DNA of 64,000 bases from Actimicrobium sp. CCC2.4 (GTDB lineage: Bacteria; Pseudomonadota; Gammaproteobacteria; Burkholderiales; Burkholderiaceae_D), in contig NZ_CP133777.1 in the NCBI RefSeq assembly GCF_034347385.1, forward strand, positions 1 through 64,000, read 5' to 3'. Position 1 is the stretch's first letter. The number at the start of each line of letters is the position of its first letter. Of the stretch, positions 51,809 through 62,701 are shown one piece after another. The notes beneath the pieces were generated by a model, which was not told the DNA's origin, did no database searches, and was given only the letters and a program-made list of their open reading frames with translations. The translations under genes were made by a program, and so were the position numbers.

Positions 51809-53122
51809 TCATCGCAAGCGCATTTCTGCCGAGCGGGCATGGGCCTGCAAGCCTTCGCCATAAGCGAGTTCGGCCGCAATCTTGCCCAGCGTGATCGCAC
51901 CGGCGGCGCTGACATGGATGATCGACGAGCGCTTCTGGAAGTCATACACACCCAGCGGCGACGAGAAGCGCGCCGTGCGCGAGGTCGGCAGCACATGGTT
52001 CGGTCCGGCGCAATAATCGCCCAGCGACTCCGACGAAAAACGACCAAGGAACATCGCACCGGCGTGGCGGATCTGGTCGGCCCAGCGCTGCGGGTCAGCC
52101 GCCGAAATTTCCAGATGCTCGGCGGCGATGCGGTTGGCGATCTCGCAGGCTTCTTCCATGCTACGCACCTTGATCAGCGCGCCGCGGTTCGTCAGCGAGG
52201 TGGCGATGACGTCCTTGCGCGGCATCTCTTCCAGCAGCCGGTTGATGCTGGCTTCGACCGCCAGCAGATAGGCGGCGTCCGGACACAGCAAAATCGATTG
52301 CGCCAGCTCGTCGTGTTCGGCTTGCGAAAACAGGTCCATCGCGATCCAGTCGGGATCGGTGCTGCCATCGCAGATGACGAGGATCTCGGACGGGCCGGCG
52401 ATCATGTCGATGCCGACGATGCCGAATACGCGGCGCTTGGCGGCAGCCACATACGCATTGCCGGGACCGACGATCTTGTCGACTTGCGGGATCGTTGCGG
52501 TGCCGTAGGCCAGTGCACCGACGGCTTGCGCGCCACCGATCGTGAAGACGCGATCGACACCGGCAATCGCGGCGGCGGCCAGCACCAGCTGGTTTTTGAC
52601 GCCGGCAGGCGTCGGCACCACCATGATCACTTCCGGCACGCCGGCCACTTTGGCCGGAATCGCGTTCATCAGTACCGACGACGGATAGGCCGCCTTGCCA
52701 CCGGGGACGTAGATGCCGACGCGGTCGAGCGGCGTGACTTTCTGGCCCAGCACGGTGCCGTCGGCTTCGGTGTAGGTAAAGCCGGCCGAACCGCATTCGG
52801 CTTTCTGGCGTTCGTGATAACTGCGCACGCGATCGGCAGCTTGCTGCAACGCGTCGCGGCGTACCGGCGACAGGCCGAGCAACGCCGCCTGCAATTCGGC
52901 CTGCGGGATTTCAAGGGTACTGACACGGTCGGCGGCAAGCCGGTCGAACTGATTGGTGAACTCGAGCACGGCGTCGTCGCCACGCAGTTTGACGGCGGCG
53001 AGTATGGTCGCAGCGGCCTGGTCGATGGCAGCATCTTCGCCGGCCTCGAAGGCCAGCACGGCATCAAGCCGGGCAAGAAAATCAGGTTCGGTGGAATCGA
53101 GTTTGCGGATCGGGAGTGTCAT
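51809..53122 (-). CDS. hisD: histidinol dehydrogenase
   Basis: 437 residues, full length, with [42 protein letters not shown] and the C-terminal [16 protein letters not shown]. It carries out the last two oxidations of histidine synthesis with zinc and NAD. It starts 18 bases after hisG. Confidence 0.96.
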   Translation of the reverse strand: MTLPIRKLDSTEPDFLARLDAVLAFEAGEDAAIDQAAATILAAVKLRGDDAVLEFTNQFDRLAADRVSTLEIPQAELQAALLGLSPVRRDALQQAADRVRSYHERQKAECGSAGFTYTEADGTVLGQKVTPLDRVGIYVPGGKAAYPSSVLMNAIPAKVAGVPEVIMVVPTPAGVKNQLVLAAAAIAGVDRVFTIGGAQAVGALAYGTATIPQVDKIVGPGNAYVAAAKRRVFGIVGIDMIAGPSEILVICDGSTDPDWIAMDLFSQAEHDELAQSILLCPDAAYLLAVEASINRLLEEMPRKDVIATSLTNRGALIKVRSMEEACEIANRIAAEHLEISAADPQRWADQIRHAGAMFLGRFSSESLGDYCAGPNHVLPTSRTARFSSPLGVYDFQKRSSIIHVSAAGAITLGKIAAELAYGEGLQAHARSAEMRLR

Positions 53123-53140
53123 GGCATGCCTGTGAAAATG

Positions 53141-55282
<2,142 letters not shown>

Positions 55283-55306
55283 GACGGGCTCTTTAAAAAA
55301 ACGTGT

Positions 55307-56062
55307 TCAGTGGCGCAGCTTGTAGCCGCTCTTGAGCATGCCGACCGCGATGGCGGCCAACAACAGCGAGAAAGCGGAGACGATCGCCAGACTCAACAGC
55401 GGGTTGACATCGGACTGCCCGAAAAAGCCAAAGCGGAAACCGTCGATCATGTAGAAGAACGGGTTGAAGTGCGATACCGTCTGCCATGTCGGCGACAACG
55501 AATGGATCGAATAAAACACGCCTGACAAAAAGGTCGCCGGCATGATCAGAAAGTTCTGGAAGGCCGCGAGCTGGTCGAATTTCTCGGCCCAGATACCGGC
55601 GATCAAGCCCATCGTGCCCAGCATGGTCGCACCCAGCAACGCGAACACCAGGATCCACCACGGTGCAACGAACGACAGTTTTGCGAACCATGCGGTGATG
55701 ATGAAGACACCGGCGCCGACCGCGAAACCGCGCACCACTGCCGCCAGCACATAGGCACTGAACAGTTCCCAGTGCGACAGCGGCGGCAGCATCACAAAGA
55801 CCAGGTTGCCGGTGATCTTGGACTGGATCAGCGACGACGACGAATTGGCAAACGCGTTTTGCAGGATGCTCATCATGACCAGGCCGGGAATCAGGAAGGC
55901 GGTATAGCCGACGCCCGGATAGACCTCGACCCGGCCTTCGAGCACGTGGCCGAAAATCATCAGGTACAGCATCGCGGTAACGATAGGCGCGGTCAGCGTT
56001 TGCGTCGCGACCTTCCAGAAACGCAGAACTTCCTTATAGAACAGTGTCTGGAAACCGATCAT
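55307..56062 (-). CDS. ABC-2 type transporter permease
   Basis: 251 residues with about six membrane helices and an ABC-2 layout (RFWKVATQTLTAPIVTAMLY; later PATFLSGVFYSIHSLSPTWQ). It resembles the YadH permease and pairs with the ATPase immediately upstream (4-base overlap). The transported substrate is not known; envelope material is likely from context. Confidence 0.88.
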   Translation of the reverse strand: MIGFQTLFYKEVLRFWKVATQTLTAPIVTAMLYLMIFGHVLEGRVEVYPGVGYTAFLIPGLVMMSILQNAFANSSSSLIQSKITGNLVFVMLPPLSHWELFSAYVLAAVVRGFAVGAGVFIITAWFAKLSFVAPWWILVFALLGATMLGTMGLIAGIWAEKFDQLAAFQNFLIMPATFLSGVFYSIHSLSPTWQTVSHFNPFFYMIDGFRFGFFGQSDVNPLLSLAIVSAFSLLLAAIAVGMLKSGYKLRH

Positions 56063-56970
56063 TTGTCACCGTCCATAATTTGCAGGAATACGTCTTCGAG
56101 ATCAGCCTGCTTGAGCTGCATGTCTTCGATGACCACACCACCTTCGCGCAAGCGCGCCAGGATAGGTTCGACATCGTTGTAGCCATTGACGCGCAAGGTG
56201 AATTGATTACCGCCGAGTAGCTGCTCGGGATTCGTCACCAGCGGCTTGAGGCTATCCGGCAGCACACCGCTGGCCAGGTGCACCACCAGTTGCGAGCCGG
56301 AGATGCGCTTGATCAGGTTGGCCGTCGAGTCCAACGCCACCACTTTGCCGGCTTTCAGCATCGCCACGCGGGTGCACAGGGCTTGCGCTTCTTCGAGATA
56401 ATGCGTGGTCAGCACTACGGTGTGGCCTTCGCGATTGAGGCGGGCAACAAATTTCCACAAGGTCTGACGTAGTTCCACATCGACGCCGGCGGTTGGCTCG
56501 TCGAGCACGATCACCGGCGGCTTGTGCACCAGCGCCTGCGCCACCAGTACGCGGCGCTTCATGCCACCCGACAGCGAGCGCATGTTGGCGTCGGCTTTAT
56601 TGGTCAAATCGAGGTGATGCATGATCTCGTCGATCCACTTGTCGTTGTTCTTCAGGCCGAAATAGCCGGACTGCATGCGCAAGGTTTCGCGCACCGAAAA
56701 AAACGGATCGAACACCAGTTCCTGCGGCACCACGCCAAGGCGGGCGCGCGCGGCGCGGTAATCGGTGACGACATCATGGCCTTCGACCGTGACGGTGCCG
56801 GAATCGGGCCGGCTGAGACCCGCGATAATCGAGATTAGCGTGGTCTTGCCGGCGCCGTTCGGTCCGAGCAGGCCAAAAAACTCGCCCTGCTCGATCGACA
56901 GCGAAACGCGGTCGAGCGCACGCAGCGACTGGTAGCTTTTTTCTACGTTGGTAATCTGGATGGCGGCCAT
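56059..56970 (-). CDS. ABC transporter ATP-binding protein
   Basis: 303 residues. Walker A GPNGAGKTT (36-44), signature LSGGMKRRV, Walker B VIVLDEPTAGVD and a switch His are present, followed by a 75-residue C-terminal extension. It resembles YadG and forms an exporter with the ABC-2 permease next to it. A terminator-like hairpin and a TATAAT lie upstream. Confidence 0.9.
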   Translation of the reverse strand: MAAIQITNVEKSYQSLRALDRVSLSIEQGEFFGLLGPNGAGKTTLISIIAGLSRPDSGTVTVEGHDVVTDYRAARARLGVVPQELVFDPFFSVRETLRMQSGYFGLKNNDKWIDEIMHHLDLTNKADANMRSLSGGMKRRVLVAQALVHKPPVIVLDEPTAGVDVELRQTLWKFVARLNREGHTVVLTTHYLEEAQALCTRVAMLKAGKVVALDSTANLIKRISGSQLVVHLASGVLPDSLKPLVTNPEQLLGGNQFTLRVNGYNDVEPILARLREGGVVIEDMQLKQADLEDVFLQIMDGDK

Positions 56971-57023
56971 GGAGGCAGTTGCGCAATTCTTGGAAATGAT
57001 CCGGAGGTCAGTCGGAAGTGAGC

Positions 57024-57050
57024 AAAAAACGGAGGCACCAGGTGGTCCGT
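57024..57050 (-). terminator. possible terminator or attenuator before the ABC exporter
   Basis: On the reverse strand ACGGA pairs with TCCGT and CAC with GTG inside, followed by TTTTTTGC. It lies after mlaB and would end the mla operon. A TATAAT (57070-57075, reverse) lies just before it, so a transcript started there would meet this hairpin before the ATPase gene. Confidence 0.55.
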
Positions 57051-57116
57051 TGCTGGATTAAGGGTACCGATTATAGGGGATTTCCGTTGCCGGAAGCCGC
57101 CCGCCGTGCAGCAGGG

Positions 57117-57413
57117 TCAGTGATGTGGCACGGCGATAGAATGGTCAGCGTCGATACCGGCCTGCAGCAGATCGGCGACACCGTACAAGTTAGCCAGGCT
57201 GGAGAGGCTGACAGACGGATTGGAAAACCTGAGCGGTACACCACGTTCCCGTGCCGCGCGCTGCCAGGCCAGCAGGACAGCGACGGCACTTGAATCGACG
57301 CGCTCGACCTGCGCCAGATCGATGACTTGCTGCCCTGTGGCGATCGCGCCCAGGCCGGCCTCAAGTACGCTTTTGGCGGTATCGAACGTCAGTGTCCGGG
57401 CAGGTGCAAACAT
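57117..57413 (-). CDS. mlaB: STAS-domain protein MlaB
   Basis: 98 residues from the ATG at 57413; a TTG three codons upstream overlaps the mlaC stop. It has a STAS fold with IDLAQVERVDSSAVAVLLAWQ, where the conserved Ser pair lies at the start of helix 2. MlaB binds and regulates the MlaF ATPase of the phospholipid transporter. Confidence 0.88.
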   Translation of the reverse strand: MFAPARTLTFDTAKSVLEAGLGAIATGQQVIDLAQVERVDSSAVAVLLAWQRAARERGVPLRFSNPSVSLSSLANLYGVADLLQAGIDADHSIAVPHH

Positions 57414-57422
57414 GGCGGTCAA

Positions 57423-58058
57423 TCAGCTCCCCGATTTACCGGCGAGAGACTTGTTCTTGTCGGTCAGCGCCTTGATCAGACCATCGATACCACCGCGGCC
57501 GATTTCGGCAGCGAACGTGCTTTTGTAGGTCTCGACCAGCCAGGCACCGAGAACATTGACGTCATAGATGCGCCAGCCGGCAGCGGTTTTCTCCAGCCGG
57601 TAATTGAGTTGGATAGGCTCGCCGCGTGATTGCAATACCTGCGAGCGCACTTCAACATCGGTATCGGCTGGCAGTGAACGCATCGGCAGGAACTGGACTT
57701 TCTGGTCACGCACCTGCGAGATAGCACCCGAATACGTGTAGACCAGCAGGCTGCGAAATTGCGTCGTCAGTTGCTGTTGCTGCTCGGGTGTTGCGTTACG
57801 CCAGAAGCGTCCGGCGGCCAGTGCAGTCATTTTCTGGAAATCGACGGAAGGCAGAATTTTCTCTTCGACGACTTGCAGCACGCGCTGCTGGTTACCGCCC
57901 TGAATGGCCTTGTCGGACTTGGCAATATCGAGAACTTCCTGGCTAATGCGCTTGACCAGCGCGTCGGGCGCTTCCGTCTCTGCAGCAACGGCACCACCGG
58001 TGAACGACAACATGCCAAGGGTGACGACTGCAGCGAACAACTGTTTAAATTTTTTCAT
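57423..58058 (-). CDS. mlaC: periplasmic phospholipid carrier MlaC
   Basis: 211 residues from the ATG at 58058 (MKKFKQLFAAVV); a longer start is not supported. A signal peptide (about 1-25, ending AVAA) is followed by the MlaC/Ttg2D domain with FWRNATPEQQQQLTTQF and a C-terminal GWRIYDVNVLGAWLVETYK. It carries phospholipids between MlaA and MlaD. Confidence 0.94.
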   Translation of the reverse strand: MKKFKQLFAAVVTLGMLSFTGGAVAAETEAPDALVKRISQEVLDIAKSDKAIQGGNQQRVLQVVEEKILPSVDFQKMTALAAGRFWRNATPEQQQQLTTQFRSLLVYTYSGAISQVRDQKVQFLPMRSLPADTDVEVRSQVLQSRGEPIQLNYRLEKTAAGWRIYDVNVLGAWLVETYKSTFAAEIGRGGIDGLIKALTDKNKSLAGKSGS

Positions 58059-58101
58059 GATTTCCCATTTCGGTAACTGAGCCCTGGATCTGCGTCCGGA
58101 C

Positions 58102-58944
58102 TTACTCTGCCTTGACACTCAACTGCGCGGACGGTGCCTGCTCTGGCACCGGAGCCTGAAGCGGCTCGATGCCAGGAACCGCAACGGCACTGTCAACAGG
58201 TGAGGCCGCCGAGCGCTCATTCAAGTACGAATCATCCACCGTCGAGCGGCGCCCTTTACCCCTGGGTACGTCACCGTCATAAACCCGGCTCTGGCGGCGC
58301 TGCAGATAAGCATCGCGGATGAATTCATAGCGATCCAGCGCGGCGTCTTCGATCAGGCTGGACGCATCCAGCACGCTGGCACGCAAGTCGACCAGACGCA
58401 GCGCCGTTCCCATGTTGCGCACATTGGTTGGATCCTTGTAAGTCCACGGATCACCAACGATGTCGAGCGGAGTCGCTGCAGTGTCACGCAAGGTCGACGA
58501 GCCGAACAAGGGCAAGACCACGTACGGGCCTGAAGCCACGCCCCAACGGCCCAGGGTCTGACCAAAATCTTCGCGATGCTTTTGCAGTCCTGCTTCCGAA
58601 CCGATGTCGAGCAAACCACCCAGTCCTAGCGTGCTGTTGACGGCGACGCGCATGAAGTCATTCAGGCCATCTTCGACTTTTCCCTGCAAGAGATTATTGA
58701 CCGCGGTCCAGACATCACCAAGGTTACCGAAAAAATTACCTACGCCGGTTTGCACGAATTGCGGCAACACGTTCTTGTAGACGGTCGCCGCAGGCTTGAG
58801 CGCCACCCGGTCGAGTCCGTCATTGAAGCTGAACATGGCGCGGTTGTAGGTCTCAAAAGGATCCTGCGGATTGCGGCTGGTGGCACAACCGGATATGGCA
58901 ACCGCCAGGACCAGCATCGTGATGCGTTTCAAAACAGGGTTCAT
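58102..58944 (-). CDS. mlaA: outer membrane lipoprotein MlaA (VacJ)
   Basis: 280 residues. The lipobox ISGC (Cys20) is followed by the VacJ domain (about 30-215, with DPFETYNRAMFSFND and FGQTLGRWGVASGPYVVLPL). A low-complexity Pro/Ala/Glu tail ends the protein. It removes misplaced phospholipids from the outer leaflet of the outer membrane. Here it is inside the mla operon, unlike in enterics. Confidence 0.94.
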   Translation of the reverse strand: MNPVLKRITMLVLAVAISGCATSRNPQDPFETYNRAMFSFNDGLDRVALKPAATVYKNVLPQFVQTGVGNFFGNLGDVWTAVNNLLQGKVEDGLNDFMRVAVNSTLGLGGLLDIGSEAGLQKHREDFGQTLGRWGVASGPYVVLPLFGSSTLRDTAATPLDIVGDPWTYKDPTNVRNMGTALRLVDLRASVLDASSLIEDAALDRYEFIRDAYLQRRQSRVYDGDVPRGKGRRSTVDDSYLNERSAASPVDSAVAVPGIEPLQAPVPEQAPSAQLSVKAE

Positions 58945-59414
58945 TTTTTCTCATCCTTTCCGTCGGCTGCCTTGCTGAACAAGAACTGAGTGATCAGATT
59001 CTCGAGGACCAGGGCCGATTGCGTCATTCTTATATTGTCACCGGCAGCGAGCAGATTCGTATCGCCGCCTGGTTCGAGGCCTATGTACTGCTCTCCCAGC
59101 AAGCCTGAAGTCAGGATTTTTGCCGAGCTATCTTTGGGGAATTTGTAGCGGGTCTCCATGTTGACGGTCACGGAAGCCTGAAAACGCTGGTCGTTAAACG
59201 CAATATCAGCCACGCGACCGACTACCACGCCGGCACTCTTGACGGGCGCGCGCGGCTTGAGTCCGCCGATATTATCGAAGCGCATCGTGACCGGATACGT
59301 TTGCGCAAACGATAGCGAACTCAGATTGCCTGCCTTCATGGCCAGGAAAAACAAGGCTACCGCCCCCAGCAGAACGAACAGGCCTACCCATAGATCCAGT
59401 GATTTTCGTTGCAT
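58941..59414 (-). CDS. mlaD: MCE-domain inner membrane protein MlaD
   Basis: 157 residues. One N-terminal membrane helix (about 8-27) is followed by a single MCE domain (about 38-117, with RFDNIGGLKPRAPVKSAGVVVG and GLLGEQYIGLEPG). It forms the periplasmic hexamer of the MlaFEDB transporter. It overlaps mlaA by 4 bases. Confidence 0.94.
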   Translation of the reverse strand: MQRKSLDLWVGLFVLLGAVALFFLAMKAGNLSSLSFAQTYPVTMRFDNIGGLKPRAPVKSAGVVVGRVADIAFNDQRFQASVTVNMETRYKFPKDSSAKILTSGLLGEQYIGLEPGGDTNLLAAGDNIRMTQSALVLENLITQFLFSKAADGKDEKK

Positions 59415-59481
59415 GATCCGATACCCTAACTAGTTATTGCGTTACACGATGCGTCACGTTTGTATTTTTTCCAGCGCACGA

Positions 59482-60261
59482 TCAGTTGAACATGAGCGCC
59501 GTCATCAGAAAGTCCAGCCACAGCACGGTCAGCGAACCGATGACCACCGTCCGCGTGGTAGCCCGGGCAACACCTTCCGGCGTTGGCTGGGCCTCATAAC
59601 CCTGAAACAGCGCAATGAAGGTGACCGCAATACCGAATACAAAACTTTTCAGGACGCCATTGGCAATGTCCTGCCAGACATCAACGCCACTCTGCATCTG
59701 TGACCAGAACGCGCCTTCGTCAATACCGATCATCTGCACGCCGACGACATAGCCGCCAACGATACCAACGGCACTAAATATCGCCGCCAGTACCGGCATC
59801 GCAATGACCCCGGCCCAGAACCGCGGCGCCAGCACCCGCTGTATCGGATCGACCGCCATCATTTCCATTGCCGACAATTGCTCGCCGGCTTTCATCAGGC
59901 CGATCTCGGCCGTCAGCGACGTTCCGGCGCGGCCGGCAAACAGCAATGCCGTGACCACCGGCCCGAGTTCGCGCACCAGTGACAAGGCCACCAGCAGACC
60001 CAGCGCCTGCTCGGAACCGTAACGATTGAGCGTGTAGTAACCCTGCAAACCAAGGACAAACCCCACGAACAGACCCGACACGGCGATGATCACCAGCGAA
60101 TAATTACCGACAAAATGAATCTGGTCGGTAATGAGTCGCGGCCTGCGCCAGAGCCCGGCGGAAGCCCGCATAATCGCCAGAAAGGCGCGTGCGGCATGGC
60201 CAATTTGTTGCAAAAATCCGGCAACCCGGCTCCCGAGTGCGGCGATCCAGTCGAGCATCAT
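59482..60261 (-). CDS. mlaE: MlaE permease of the phospholipid transporter
   Basis: 259 residues of the MlaE/permease family. LVLSLVRELGPVVTALLFAGRAGTS-type sequence (here ALSLVRELGPVVTALLFAGR), followed by AEIGLMKAGEQLSAMEMM, is diagnostic; about five membrane helices. Start MMLDWIAALG overlaps mlaF by 4 bases. Confidence 0.95.
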   Translation of the reverse strand: MMLDWIAALGSRVAGFLQQIGHAARAFLAIMRASAGLWRRPRLITDQIHFVGNYSLVIIAVSGLFVGFVLGLQGYYTLNRYGSEQALGLLVALSLVRELGPVVTALLFAGRAGTSLTAEIGLMKAGEQLSAMEMMAVDPIQRVLAPRFWAGVIAMPVLAAIFSAVGIVGGYVVGVQMIGIDEGAFWSQMQSGVDVWQDIANGVLKSFVFGIAVTFIALFQGYEAQPTPEGVARATTRTVVIGSLTVLWLDFLMTALMFN

Positions 60262-61058
60262 GTCGCCTCCAGGCCGAGGTCGGCTGCCAGCGACTTGCCG
60301 GGATAGTGGAACGGCACCGGACCATCGGCATCGGCGTGGACGAATTGCCGGACATACGGATCAGTCGACTCCCGCATTGCCGCCGGCGTGCCTTCGGCCA
60401 CAATCTTGCCTGCGGAAAGGAAATACACGTAATCCGCGATCAGGAAGGATTCATTGACGTCATGCGATACCAGAATGGAGGTCGAACCCAGCACATCATT
60501 GAGACGACGAATCAGGTTGGCCGTGACACCCATCGAAATCGGATCGAGGCCGGCGAACGGTTCGTCATACATGATCAATTGCGGATCCAGCGCGATGGCA
60601 CGCGCCAGCGCTACGCGTCGCGCCATGCCGCCGGAAATCTCGGATGGCTTGAGCTGCGCCGCATTGCGCAAGCCCACTGCCTGCAATTTCAGCAGCACCA
60701 GATCGCGCAATAACGCCTCCGGCAAATCCGTATGCTCGCGCAGCGGAAAAGCCACGTTCTCGAAAACACTCAGGTCCGTGAATAGCGCGCCATGCTGGAA
60801 CAGCATGCCCATATTGCGCCGCAATGCCATCAAGTTCTGGCCGGTGAGCTCATGCACTACCGCGCCATTGACCGTCACGGCACCTGCTTGCGGCACCAGT
60901 TGCCCACCGATCAGGCGCAAGACCGTGGTCTTGCCGGAACCGGAACCGCCCATGACGGCAATGACCTTGCCACGTGGAAAATCCATTCGGACGCCCGACA
61001 GGATCGGGCGCTCTCCATAAGCAAAATGCAGTTCGCGGATTTCGACTAGATTGGGCAC
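60258..61058 (-). CDS. mlaF: MlaF ATP-binding protein of the phospholipid transporter
   Basis: 266 residues from a GTG at 61058; a TTG at 61079 would add 7, and neither has a clear ribosome-binding site. Walker A GGSGSGKTT (37-45), signature ISGGMARRVALARA, Walker B LIMYDEPFAGLDP and switch His in SHDVNES are intact. First gene of mlaFEDACB. Confidence 0.92.
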   Translation of the reverse strand: MPNLVEIRELHFAYGERPILSGVRMDFPRGKVIAVMGGSGSGKTTVLRLIGGQLVPQAGAVTVNGAVVHELTGQNLMALRRNMGMLFQHGALFTDLSVFENVAFPLREHTDLPEALLRDLVLLKLQAVGLRNAAQLKPSEISGGMARRVALARAIALDPQLIMYDEPFAGLDPISMGVTANLIRRLNDVLGSTSILVSHDVNESFLIADYVYFLSAGKIVAEGTPAAMRESTDPYVRQFVHADADGPVPFHYPGKSLAADLGLEAT

Positions 61059-61125
61059 GGTGCGGCCAGGTTGATGCAAAAGCGTGATTGTAGTTCAGAT
61101 CGGCAGATTACTATGTGCGCTGCAC

Positions 61126-61170
61126 AACAAACCCCGGAATGGCTGTGATGAAAAGCCACTCCGGTTTGTG
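61126..61170 (-). other. imperfect hairpin after gltD
   Basis: An imperfect stem (ACAAACC...TGGCT / AGCCA...GGTTTGT, with bulges) lies in the 123-base gap between gltD and mlaF. It lacks a proper T-run on the reverse strand, so it is at most a weak terminator. Confidence 0.4.
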
Positions 61171-61181
61171 AGGCGGAAAAA

Positions 61182-62645
61182 TCAGCGAGGCAGGACCGAC
61201 TCGCCCATCAGGAATTCATCGACGGCACGCGCGCACTGGCGGCCTTCGCGAATCGCCCACACGACCAACGACTGACCACGACGCATGTCGCCGGCAGCAA
61301 ACACCTTTGGCACCGAAGTCTGGTAGCAACCAGCACCATCGGTCGTGGCCTTGACATTGCCGCGGCTATCTTTCTCGACGCCGAACGCTTCCAGCACTTG
61401 CGCCACCGGCGAGACGAAACCCATGGCCAGAAAGACCAGATCGGCTTTCAGTTCGAATTCCGAATCCGGCACTTCCTGCATGCGGCCGTCTTTCCATTCG
61501 ACGCGCGCGGCAATGAGCTTATCGACCTTGCCGTTTTTGCCTTCGAGACGCTTGGTAGCGACCGCCCAATCGCGATCGCAACCTTCTTCATGCGACGACG
61601 AGGTACGAAGCTTGGTCGGCCAGTACGGCCAGACCATCGGCTTGTTTTCTTCTTCCGGCGGCTGCGGCATCAGTTCGAACTGGGCCACCGACGTGGCACC
61701 CTGACGGTTCGAGGTACCGACGCAATCGGAACCGGTGTCACCGCCACCGATGACGATGACATGCTTGCCGCCGGCGAGAATCTGGTCCTTGACCTTGTCG
61801 CCGGCATAGCTCTTGTTTTGGAGCGGCAGGAAGTCCATCGCGAAATGCACTCCCTTGAGCTCGCGACCCGGCACCGGCAAATCGCGCGGTTGCTCTGCGC
61901 CACCGGCGACGATGACGGCATCGAAGTCTTTTTCGAGCTGCTCGGGGAAGATGGTTTCCTTGGCCCAGTTGTTGACGTTGGCCGGGAAGTCCTTGCCGAT
62001 CAATACGCCGGTGCGGAAAGTTACGCCTTCGGCCTGCATTTGCTCGACGCGACGGTCAATGTGGATTTTTTCCATCTTGAAGTCAGGGATACCGTAGCGC
62101 AGCAGGCCGCCAACGCGATCACTCTTTTCGAACACAGTGACATCGTGGCCGACCCGCGCCAGTTGCTGCGCCGCTGCCATGCCGGCAGGACCGGAGCCGA
62201 CAATGGCGATCTTCTTGCCGGTTTTGGTGGCCGACGGTTGCGGCACGACCCAGCCATTCTCCCAGCCCTTGTCGATGATGAAATGCTCGATCGACTTGAT
62301 GCCGACGGCGTCGCTGTTGATGCCGAGCGTGCAGGCGCTTTCGCACGGTGCCGGGCAAATGCGGCCGGTGAACTCGGGGAAGTTGTTCGTCGAGTGCAAG
62401 GTCTCCAGCGCTTCGCGATAACTGCCGCGATACACCATGTCATTCCAGTCGGGAATGATGTTGTTGACCGGGCAGCCGGTATTACAAAACGGAATACCGC
62501 AGTCCATGCAGCGCGCGCCTTGCACTTTGGCTTCGGCGTCGGTCAGGTGCAGCGTGAATTCCTTGTAATGCTTGGTGCGCAGCTGCGGCGCTTCGCTCGC
62601 CTCTTTGAGGCGCTGAAATTCCATGAAGCCAGTTACTTTTCCCAT
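61182..62645 (-). CDS. gltD: glutamate synthase small (beta) subunit
   Basis: 487 residues. The N-terminus carries the [4Fe-4S] cysteines Cys46, 49, 54 and 58 ([13 protein letters not shown]) and a second set at 97, 101 and 105. An FAD fold follows ([14 protein letters not shown]), then an NADPH fold ([13 protein letters not shown]) and the C-terminal FAUGD-like [17 protein letters not shown]. With GltB it makes glutamate from 2-oxoglutarate and glutamine. Confidence 0.96.
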   Translation of the reverse strand: MGKVTGFMEFQRLKEASEAPQLRTKHYKEFTLHLTDAEAKVQGARCMDCGIPFCNTGCPVNNIIPDWNDMVYRGSYREALETLHSTNNFPEFTGRICPAPCESACTLGINSDAVGIKSIEHFIIDKGWENGWVVPQPSATKTGKKIAIVGSGPAGMAAAQQLARVGHDVTVFEKSDRVGGLLRYGIPDFKMEKIHIDRRVEQMQAEGVTFRTGVLIGKDFPANVNNWAKETIFPEQLEKDFDAVIVAGGAEQPRDLPVPGRELKGVHFAMDFLPLQNKSYAGDKVKDQILAGGKHVIVIGGGDTGSDCVGTSNRQGATSVAQFELMPQPPEEENKPMVWPYWPTKLRTSSSHEEGCDRDWAVATKRLEGKNGKVDKLIAARVEWKDGRMQEVPDSEFELKADLVFLAMGFVSPVAQVLEAFGVEKDSRGNVKATTDGAGCYQTSVPKVFAAGDMRRGQSLVVWAIREGRQCARAVDEFLMGESVLPR

Positions 62646-62701
62646 GATCGATCCAGGTTGTGCGCTGTCCGTTGCAGCAACGGACAGCGCCGTTGTTCTT
62701 C

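Noticed and set aside
61126-61170. Strong intrinsic terminator after gltD
   Set aside because: The stem has bulges and a mismatch and there is no T-run on the transcribed side, so it was listed only as an imperfect hairpin.
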